64,000 nucleotides of DNA from contig CANXME010002675.1 in NCBI GenBank assembly GCA_948144175.1, positions 496,001 to 560,000 on the forward strand. Direction: 5' to 3'. A program made the translations under genes and the position numbers. The notes below the pieces were generated by a model. It searched no databases. It was not told the DNA's origin and saw only the letters and a list, made by a program, of their open reading frames with translations. This document shows, in pieces, positions 1 through 10,300 of the stretch (position 1 is the first letter of the stretch; every line of letters starts with the position of its first letter). This stretch comes from Closterium sp. NIES-65 (taxonomy: Eukaryota; Streptophyta; Zygnematophyceae; Desmidiales; Closteriaceae).

Positions 1-558
1 ACCAGGGCAGCAGAAGCAATTAAAAAATCCAACATCATCGCTAAACGCAACGCCGATCGCCATCGCAGACCCGTCACTTATCAACCCGACGACCTCGTTT
101 TACTCGACACTCAGAACCTTCGCCTGCCCATCACTCCAAAACTTCGTCCCCGATATTGTGGGCCATTTCGCATCAGCCACATGATCACATCCGTCGCCGC
201 CCACCTCCTCCTCCCTGCTGACTGGTACGTCAGCCCGTCATTCCACGTCAGCCTACTTCGCCCTTACATCCCATCCACGAGCCAACTGCCACGAAATCGC
301 CCAGCCAGCATGACACGACCCCCAACCGAACCAATCATCACCCCTGAAAAAATCCTCAGCCACCGAGTCCGCGACCCTCGGGGAGCTCGAAGGATCGAGT
401 TCCTAATTCGCTGGAAGGACCGAACGCCCACAGAAGACAACTAGGTCCCCCTGGATAAAATCGAGAACTACCCTGTCTTCACCGAGTACCCGCGAAGCCG
501 AAATTTCCGCGACGTCCATGCGCTCTCGTAAGAGGGGCCTCCTTGGGGAGGGGGGTAG
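1..558 (+). mobile_element. Ty3/gypsy chromovirus, 3' end of pol (fossil)
   Basis: Cut by the window start. The translation shows the end of the integrase (RNADRHRRPV, then a GPF-type segment) followed by a chromodomain-like tail (IEFLIRWKDR, later VPLDKIENYP). The same protein is encoded on the minus strand near 22.7-23.4 kb, so both belong to one chromovirus family. A G-rich polypurine tract at about 546-556 directly precedes the LTR. It looks broken, with at least one interruption in the visible part. Confidence 0.9.
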
Positions 559-891
559 TGTAAGGAAAATTCCTTTTCCTTACTTCGCATCCCTGTTCAA
601 CGCGTACATCACTGTAGCACCTCAGTCGGCACCGTTACCACTCGCGACCATCGCATCATTTCATCATCCCGCCCTTTTCGCACATCGCATCCCGACCTCA
701 CGGCTCGGCTGGTAACCCGCGCTCCGGGCCTACGCTTCGACACTTTCCCAACCTCAGTCCCAGGCTCGTCGCGCGACCATTACCGTTACCACTGTAGTTT
801 CGCTATATATTCTTCGCTCATGCCTTCGCTCATTTGTACTCTTGCTTACATAGTGCAATTCTCGTTCGTTCACTCAATTGCACTCGTAACA
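559..891 (+). repeat. LTR of the Ty3 chromovirus (3' LTR)
   Basis: Starts TGTAAGGAAAA right after the polypurine tract and ends CACTCGTAACA. The same ends bound the minus-strand LTR at 22,269-22,602. A TATA-like CTATATATTC lies near 800-815. It reads toward the receptor gene, which begins about 430 bp downstream. Confidence 0.85.
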
Positions 892-929
892 CTTTGTCAA
901 ATTTCAACTCCACATATCCGAACATTGAG

Positions 930-1170
930 TATGGAGCCAGAAGGGAGTTCCCAACAGTGTCGCGCCAGATACTGCCACCCGAGTTGTCAGAGAAAAGAGG
1001 TTTCAGTGCAAAAAGCGACGCGCGCGACAATTCTTCAGCAACCAGATTGCTGGCAAGCCAAAACCACTGCGCCCAGACCAAATTCGAACCTGCATCCCCC
1101 GTTTCGGTTCGGTTTCGGAGCAGCACCACAACCAAATGCCCCGCAGAAGTTACTTCGCCAAACTAACTTG
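930..1170. repeat. Dispersed repeat block, copy 1
   Basis: About 240 bp that matches 36,815-37,055 in the same orientation. Shared words include ATGGAGCCA, TGTCAGAGAAA, GCGACGCGCGCGACAA and CAGACCA(A/C)ATTCGAA, ending at TTACTTCGCC. Both copies lie upstream of a receptor kinase gene. No coding potential is evident. It could be a shared upstream block or a fragment of an unknown transposon. Confidence 0.7.
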
Positions 1171-1324
1171 TTTCGAAGTAACTCTTCGGGGCCCTACGCC
1201 AAGCAACTTAGAGCTTCTTAGGTATTTCGTTTTGCTTCTTCAACACGTCACCGCCATAAAGTCGCCATAGGTCCGAATTTCCGTAGCCGTTTTGTGTGGT
1301 TCGCGGAACCATCTCCAACACGCC

Positions 1325-4300
1325 ATGCGCCGCGTTGCGCCTCCGAGGTCAATGCGTGCCAATGCAGCAGCTCGGCTTCTCCTTTGTGCGGCCGTCGCGC
1401 TTGCCACCGCCGCAGATTGCTCCTTCTCTTCCGCCAACCACCCACTTCCGCGGCAACAAGCCCCGAAGCGCCGCGTGCCTCCCCTTGCTCGGCCGATCCG
1501 CGCCCAGCGCTCGCTCCTCAAGCACGCCGCCACCGCCGCGGCGGCCAATTCCGAACACACTGGCGGCGGCGCTGCCCCAAGGCCCGTGGCTTTGGAGGCA
1601 ACGCAACGTGAGCTTGCCCTCGAGCTCTGCCCATACATCCATAGAGGAGTCCTCTTTGAACGAACCAAGCAATCGGCTTGCAGGTCCACGCTGGTCTGCC
1701 GCACGCGCAGACGCCCATTCATGAGTCTGGTCCTCCATTTCTATGATCTATCCCATTGCTGGCGGCGCTCGCTGCACGTGCGCAGTGAGGGCGGTCTTGC
1801 AGGTGCAAAGCGGCGTGGGGCGCGTGGGAGGGCAACAGCAACGGCACCACTGCGTGCTCTGCGTGGCCGGGCGTGACATGCAGCCCTAACGGACTGGTCA
1901 TCGCATTGTGAGTGCCGCCATTGCCCCCCACTGCCCCCGATTGCTCCCACCATCCCCACCATGCTTTCCTCCACGTGACGACCATGTTATCGCGTGGAAC
2001 AGGACGCGCCCATGCACTCATTGCATTGCAAATCCTGCGTTTGTTCTGAATGGGTTTGGCTTCTGTGGGTGGTGGGTGAGTGGTGGGGGTGAGAATAGGG
2101 AAAAGTGGTGGAGGTGGGCGCTGTGGGAAGAGATGGATAGGGGGATGGTGTGAAGGGGTGGGGAGGGATGGGAGCATGGCATGGTTGCGTGCGTGTGGTG
2201 GGTGGCAGGGATTCAAAGGCCGTGGCGGTGGATGGCAGCGCCGCCATACCTGCCTCCATCACCAACCTCGCTGCTCTGCAGTACCTGTCCGTCCCCTCCC
2301 CACCCACCTTCCCCGCCACTCCATCACTCGCATCATTGCATGAACCATGCCATCAATCTTTTGCCGTGCTCCTCCTTTCCGCTGCACAGTCCCCCCTGTT
2401 TTTGCCCTCAGCAGCCGTGCTTGCTCGTCCTCACCAGGAAGCTTCAAAGCGGCCATTTCTATGCAAAGCCCCCCCATCTCGCCCCCCACTCGCTTGATAA
2501 GCCACACCCGACTGCTCCCACTCTCGAATGCGTCAACTCTGCACCGATGCAGCACATTGCACGCCTCAGTCCGCCTCCCTCCTGCCTTCGCTCTTGCTTC
2601 CTGCCTCCCCATGTCCACAGGGATCTCACTAACAATCAGCTGGTGGGGCCCATCCCATCCCTCGCAAGTCTAAGCAGGCTCACCCTCCTGTACGTGCCCC
2701 GCCTCCACCGTGGCCCATTCAGTGCACTGCGCTGCTTCTCTCCTTTGCATCCAACGATTCTTTTTGGCCTTTTTTGCTCGGTGCTCAAGGAGTTGATGTT
2801 TCATTCTGCCGCTTCTCTGCACGTGTGGCATGGCCGGCTGCATGTGTGGTATGGCTGACTGCACGTCTGGCATGTCCGCAGCGCCATGGGCGTAGAAGGC
2901 AGCCAGTTGACTGGCACCTTGGAGGGACTGGCCTGGCTCTCCTCCCTCTCCAACCTGCAAACTCTGTACGCCCTACACACTGCGACGTCCTGCTCACACT
3001 TCACACGCCTTGATAACTGTGCCACTAGGCATGCAAGCCATGCTGCCCTCATTGCTGTATGCCGCGCCACATCGATCCAGCAACTTGTGCGCAAGCCGTG
3101 TCGTGTCCCCACCCTCCACCCGCCCCATGGCTTCCCGCACGTCCCACAACCCTCCCACCACCACCCACCAGGAGTATACTTGGCTTGGCGGAATTCACAG
3201 GAAGCTTGTCCTCTCTGCACGTTCTCTCTCGTCTGGAGAATCTTCAAAGCCTGTAAGCTTGATTCCAATGTGCTGGCAGCCGGTGCCTTGATGCTTCAAC
3301 TTGGTCAGTGTAACAACTGACTCTCCGGTCGCCTCTCATTGTGCCCTGGTACTGCTGTCTCTCTTCTGTGCATGTGCATGTGCGCAGGACACTCAGCTCA
3401 CTCACCAATACCACGGGGGAGATACCCAGGGAGATCAGATACCTCACGGCCCTCACTGCTCTGTGAGCTGCACATGGGTCCAAAATCATATTTTTTACGT
3501 AGGGATGAGCAAGGTGGCGAACACCGTTCGAGGCGAACCGAACAGGTTTTGTTTTTCAGCTTAAATCGTTCGCCCGAACGTGTTCGATGTTCGCCCGAAC
3601 ACGTTCGTGTTCGTGGCGCTGCTGCAGAACGCCCCGTGGCGAACACGAACGTGTTCGAGGTTCGCCCGAACACGCCTCCACAGGCGAACAGCGAACACCT
3701 GTTTTTGCCTAAACTATTCGCCGAACCGAACAGTGTTCGGTTCGGCAAAAGAGGGTGTTCGACAAGGGGCGAACACGAACATGTTCGTGTTCGCTCTTTG
3801 CTCATCCCTATTTTTACGTGCATGAGCACATTTTCACTGACTGCTCACCTCGCGCGAGACAAGCCCTCTGCTATGCCCTTATCCTTGTACCGTCCCCTTG
3901 AATTCTTCCTTGCAGTGATTTGTCGTACCTTCGTTCCTTGGAATTCCCTTCCTGGGTGACTCACCTCTACAACCTTCAGTATCTGTGAGCCATTGCCATT
4001 GCCACACACCTACCGCCCTTACTGCTGCACACACGTCGCACTGGAACCACGGCTGGAGTCTCGCCTTGTCTCATTCTGAAAAGTCTCGCGAATGTGCCCT
4101 TGTCCCCCTTACCCTTGTATTCCTGCCCTTGTCGCCCTGCCCTTGCCCCCCTGCCCTTGTCCCCCTTACCCTTGTCTTCCTGCCCTTGTCGCCCTGCCCT
4201 TGCCCCCCTGCCCTTGTCCCCCTACCCTTGTCCCCCTGCCCTTGCCCCCCTGCCCTTGTCCCCCTACCCTTGTCCCCCTGCCCTTGCCCCCCTGCCCTTG

Positions 4301-7300
4301 CCCCCCTGCCCTTGTCCCCCTGCCCTTGTCCTCCTGCCCTTGCCCCCCTGCCCTTGCCCCCCTGCCCTTGCCCTTCTGCCCTTGTCCCCCTGCCCTTGCC
4401 CCCCTGCCCTTGCCCCCCTGCCCTTTCTCCTCTGCCCTTGTCCCTCTGCCCTTGTCCCCCTGCCCTTGTCCCCCTGCCCTTGTCCCCCTGCCCTTGTCCC
4501 TCTGCCCTTGTCCCACTGCCTTTGTCCCTTTACCCTTGCATGCAGAAACGTGATCGGGGATGAGCCGAGGCGGCAGGGGTTGTTGTCGGATGACATCTCG
4601 CACCTCACAGCGCTCACCAGCCTGTGAGTGCAGCACGCGAGTTTCACAACCTTCGGTCTCAAGTCATGAACCAAAGGGCCAAGCAGTTCGTGTGTGAGTG
4701 CGAGCTAGGCCCATTGCTGCAGCTGCTACCTGCTGGTCAAAGAGGCCACCAGGCAGGGGTGGGTGTGCTGCGCTGGACAGAAACTCCTGCACGAAGTCCC
4801 TCCCTCTTGTATAATCCTCGTGCTCTGCATCTCATGCCTGGTGGCACGCACTGCAGATTTCTCTCCGGAAACAACCTGGAGGGCTACGTGCCTAAAAGCT
4901 TCTCCTCTCTCCTCAACCTGCAGCACCTGTGAGCTACTGCCTGCTGTGCCGTGCTGCCATGCTTTCATGCTCTCATCCTGCCATGCCCCGACGCTATCAT
5001 GCTGCCATGGCCCCATGCTGTCACGCTGCCACGCCCTCATGCTGTCATCCAGCCACGTTTCCATCCATTGTGATCATCCTTCTGTGGTGCTGTTACCAAT
5101 TTGTTAATCTGTCACAGAGTGAATGCCTATCATGTCAGCCCCAGCACTAGCCTGCATTTGTAATCTGGAGCTCCGCCTTTATCTTGTTTCAGGGCTTTGA
5201 ATTACAACCATCTTCAAGGCACCATCCCCGCCACCCTCTCTGCCCTAACAGCCCTCACTGCAATGTAAGTTCCCAATGTGCATGCCGCTTCGCTCCTCTC
5301 GGCACTCGTTCTCACCATTTCGTTGCTCACCTCACCCGTGTCTCGCCCCCGTGGTCATGAACTGCAGCGCTGCTCTTTCTGCCCCCTTCCACTGCAGAGA
5401 CCTCACGCACAATTATCTGTCTGGTTCCATCCCCCGTGCCTTCACCACCAACATCCAGAGCATGTACGTCTTGCACCTCTTTACTTCAAGCTCCACTACC
5501 ACACCAACAATCTCCTGTATGCTCTTCTTCCTCTGTAAACCCTTGGGCTCAAAGCCTCATTTCGTCCACCGACTGGTTGATTCTCGACCTGCGACACGAA
5601 GTTGGATATAGTGAGGTAGTAACTGACCGCGCCACAGTTCAGCGCTGGAAAGGCGTCTCGCTGCCATGTCTGCCAGTAACTTGAGGAGCACGTAGAAGCT
5701 CCCCGTAAGGTCACCCTTGATAGGTCTCGACCACCAGGGAGAATAAGCTGACATGCTCAGCTTTGTTGTGGTACTGGTCGGTCTTCGTAGCGGCACTTCT
5801 CTGGCAGCCCATCCCCTCCCTTTCCTTGCTAGTAGTGGGTCGCAGTTGCTTGTGGTCGGTGACAGCCACTGTGGCGTGAGCATTCTGCATGGCCGGGTTG
5901 TGTCGACCTGTTAGCATAACGTGTCTCTTTCCATTGAGCTGCCTCCTCTGACGCCCATCCGGTAGGTTTTTCTGCCCGAGGGTCCCTGTCATCGGGCAGC
6001 CAATGTTGACGTCCGCTCGAGGTGAGTTGTTGCGGGCAGGGCAGCGTACATCTTTGTCTCTTTGCTTCTCGGGCGACTGGGGCCGCCATGTTGACAAGGT
6101 TGTTGTGCGTGGTGTGGTGGTGCTCCTGTCCGCTTCGACGCCGCAGCGTAAGAGGTGATTTGGAAGGGTGTTGCCACAATAAGTTCCTTTCTTCTTGCAG
6201 GTGCAGTTTCCTGGGAAGTCAATAGGGAGCCCTATCCGGAATGCCAGGGCAGTGGTGAACTCGGGCCTGAAGCACATGAACGGTATTGCCAGGAGCCAGT
6301 CTCCAGCTCCCGGGCCTTGGAACACGATACGATATTGATCATTTAGAGGATTCACCTCCCCTTCCTATGCAGAGCACTTGGCTACAACGCCTTCAGTGGC
6401 CCCATCCCGCCTCACCTGGCACTGCCCCAACTCTCTGCCTTGTAAGCCCCACCCCTCTCTGCCCTGCTTTCTTGCACTCATTACCTGCATCCCATAAAAT
6501 TGCCCCTTTGCTCTCTGCCCTCATTTACCTGCCTGGTTCCATCCGCCTCTCTCCCTCTCTCCATGCCGCAACTCTCTCTGCGTGCCCTGCTGGGCGGCCC
6601 ACCTGTGTCTGCAGGCAGCTGTCCAGCAATGAGTTCACAGGCGGCATTCCCGGCACCTTCACCCGCCTCACTGCCATGAATGTGCTGTACGCCTCACCGC
6701 CATGGGATTGATAGCTCATTGCTGTTCCTTTACCAGTGAAGGTTCTTGCCAAGCCTTAATTTTGCTCCTCGCCTGCATGCATGCGTCCCACGTGCCTGCA
6801 TCCAAGGGACGCGTTCAACAACAGTCTGAGCGGAGGCCTGCACGTGGTGGCGCAGATGACATGGCTCATTGACATGTCAGCGCGTAGCCTCCTCCCTGCC
6901 CCACCTTCCTCATCGTTGCCACCTCCTTGCTCAGCTTCCCCTTCTATCCTTGCTGGCCTCCCCTTCTCTCCTTTCTCGGCCTCCCTCCCTCACATCGTCT
7001 GCTCCCTGCAAGTGGCAACACCTGAGCTTCTCTCTGAAATGTCTGCCCTGCAGAGTTCTCCACACCAACAACTTCTCCGGGGTGCTTCCAGCAGCCCTAT
7101 CTGCCATCACAGGGCTCACTTCCATGTCAGTCTGCTCCACCCACACCTCACTCACCTCCTCCATGCAGCAAAAACTCCTTCTCGCCTATGTACATACTTG
7201 TTGTGGGCCTCATGAGTTTGTGGCATGCATTTGAAAAACGTAAACACGTGTTTCGCCCATGCCCAACCAAATGAATGTGTGTGTGCGCATGTGCGTATTC

Positions 7301-10300
7301 ACATCCATCTCGTCCTCTTCCCAACACATGTGCCATGGGCGTGCCTCAGAAGCATCGCTAACAACTACTTCACGGGAGAATTTCCCCAGCCTCTTTTGCA
7401 CACCCACCCCCACCTTGCTGTACTGTGAGTCCTGCTCTTAAGATTGTGGACGAATGTGGCTTGCAGTGGAATTAACATCTATAATCATTTCTATACTTCA
7501 CAAATCTGCTACGCAAACCTTCTCTTGCGGTGCCATTACTGTAGGCGGCTGTCGCAACCTCTCATATAGTGATGGCAATGGCAATAGCAATTGCAATGGC
7601 AATGGCAGGGATTTGAGCAACAACAGCTTCTCTGGATCCATCCCCCTGCAATTGACCGAGCTACTGGAGCTCATAGACATGTGCGTGGTGCTCCAAGGAT
7701 TCCACTTTTCCTGTACAAATGCTCTTACTTCATGAAGCGTACGCCACTCGAGTCTTGACAACATGGTTCCATGCTCTTTCGTCAACCAATCCCATATCCA
7801 GGCCTGCTTCTCGTTTGCCCCCAGACTGTATCAGCGCTTGTTTGGTTATGCTTTGATAAGATTTATTTTGTGTATTCAATCCAGTGGTGCTGTTCTTGGA
7901 GCTCTCTAATGGGCCCAACTAGTTCACTTTGTCCAGCAATCTCAATGACAACAAATTCCATGGATCGATCCCATCTGGCCTCTTCCACCTCCCCATGCTT
8001 GACTCACTGTGAGTAGCTCCATGGCACCATTGCGTGCACCTGCTATACTACAGATTGCAATACCAAACACGCTAGTGTGAGGGTCATAGATTAACTCATT
8101 ACCTTAACTGAGATTGTGAACACGTTGTTGATTCGAAATATTTCTCCTGCTGCCAAGTATTTAAACCTGATCCAGACACCACCTAAATAGCATGCAGAGG
8201 TTAAACTTGTATGACTGCTTCTTGATTCCTGTGAGACCTCCTTTCATCTGACCTTAGTTGGTACTTAACGTTTTTTTGGGTCACGTAAACGTAAACTTAC
8301 ACTTGAGTTTACCTTTACGTTTTCTTACGCGTAATTTTACGTAAAGTCGCACGGGCAGGGCAAAAAAAAGTTTTTTTGCCCGCGAAACGAAAAAATCTGA
8401 CTGATATGAGGTGGGAGAGGCTGCTACATGTTTGTGTAGATTTGGGGCATCTGTAAGTTGATGTAATAATGTGCTAACATGCTTGGGCGTAGAAGAACCA
8501 AGCTAGTGATAGATTAGGCGCTTCCCATGCAGCCACTTAGTCCGATGATTTCTTATATTTCCGGGCAGTTAGAACTGTTTCTAGCTGACCGTAAACGTAA
8601 AGCCATTTTTAGCCCACGTAAGTTAACGTAAGTTTACTACGTAAAGTCACGTAAACGTAAACCACCGTAAACGTACAATACCAACTAAGCATCTGACCAT
8701 GCTTCACCTTTCATTCCTTTTCTCAGCTTCCAGTCCAGCAGTGGCTCATAATGCATGCATGCAACCACCACTTCCCCCTGTCTCCAATCCTTCTCAATGC
8801 AGGCAAGTGGCAAACAACTTTTTTTTTGGGAACCTTCCAGTGACGCTTAGAGCGTCCTCCACACTTGCCACGCTGTAAGCAGCGCCACCACTCGCTGTGC
8901 TGCCACCACTCGCTGTGCTGCCACCACTCGCTGTGTTGCCACCACTCGCTGTGCTGCCACCACTCGCTGTGCTGCCACCACTCGCTGTGCTGCCACCACT
9001 CGCCTTGCTGTCCCCACTCACTGTGAAAACCCCACTCGCTGTGAAAACCCCACTCGCTGTGAAAACCCCACTCGCTGTGAAAACCCCACTCGCTGTGAAA
9101 GCCCCACTCGCTGTGAAAGCCCCACTCGCTGTGAAAACCCCACTCGCTGTGAAAACCCCACTCGCTGTGAAAACCCCACTCACTGTGAAAACCCCACTCG
9201 ATGTGAAAACCCCACTCGCTGTAAAAACCCCACTCGCTGTGAAAACCCCACTCGCTGTGAAAACCCCACTCGCTGTGAAAACCCCACTCGCTGTGAAAAC
9301 CCCACTCGCTGTGAAAACCCCACTCGCTGTGAAAACCCCACTCGCTGTGAAAACCCCACTCGCTGTGAAAATCCCACTCGTTATGAAAACCCCACTCGCT
9401 GTGAAAATCCCACTCGTTGTGAAAACCCCATTCGCCGTGAAAACCCCACTCGCCGTAAAAACCCCTCTTGCTGTGAAAACCCCACTCGCTGTGAAAACCC
9501 CACTCGCTGTGAAAACCCTATGAAACTCCACTCGCTGTGCTTCCACCGTTGTTGTGCTCTTCGTGCTCATCGTCTGTGGATTGGGATTTGCCTACCTTTC
9601 GTTGCACCGTGTGCAGTAGCCTTGCAGGAAACGGCTTCACGGGCTCCTTGCCAGACTTCTCGCTGTGGAAGGGCAGCTTTAAAAAGTTGTAAGCTTCTTC
9701 CTCTCCCTCTCTCCCCCTCCAACCCTTCTTCCTCCTGCCACCCTTTCTTCTTCCTGTCTCAATCCCCTCTCAGTTTCACTTGACATATCTGCTTTCCTCC
9801 CCGGTGCATCTCTGTAATCCCTGGCATGTGTCTTGACTCTTTCAAGTCTATTGAGCTTGTGGGAGCCATGCCCCGTGATTGCATGCTGTTGCTCGTGCAG
9901 GGAGCTGAGCCACAACAACTTCACAGGGCCCATTCCTGACTCCATCTCCACGCTCTCCACTCTGCAGGCCATGTGAGCCTCGACTGCTGTTGTGCCCTCA
10001 CCACATGCCATGCCCCTCACCACATGGCACATGCCTCTCACCACGTGCCTCTCACCACGTGCCTCTCACCACGTGCCTCTCACCACGTGCCTCTCACCAC
10101 GTGCCTCTCACCACGTGCCTCTCATCACGTGCCTCTCACCACGTGCCTCTCACCACGTGCCTCTCACCACGTGCCTCTCACCACGTGCCTCTCACCACGT
10201 GCCTCTCACCACGTGCCTCTCACCACGTGCCTCTCACCACGTGCCTCTCACCACGTGCCTCTCACCACGTGCCTCTCACCACGTGCCTCTCACCACGTGC

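Noticed and set aside
820-1221. 133-codon plus frame starting in the Ty3 LTR
   Set aside because: Starts inside the LTR, overlaps the dispersed repeat, shows no domain and competing frames are equally open.
3985-4674. Cys/Pro-rich and Gly/Lys-rich open frames around 4.1-4.6 kb
   Set aside because: By-products of the 14 bp minisatellite between two LRR exons.
8794-9570. 258-codon minus frame of GVFTAS repeats and 208-codon plus frame of TPLAVK repeats
   Set aside because: An 18 bp minisatellite gives perfect six-residue repeats on both strands; no start context or domain.
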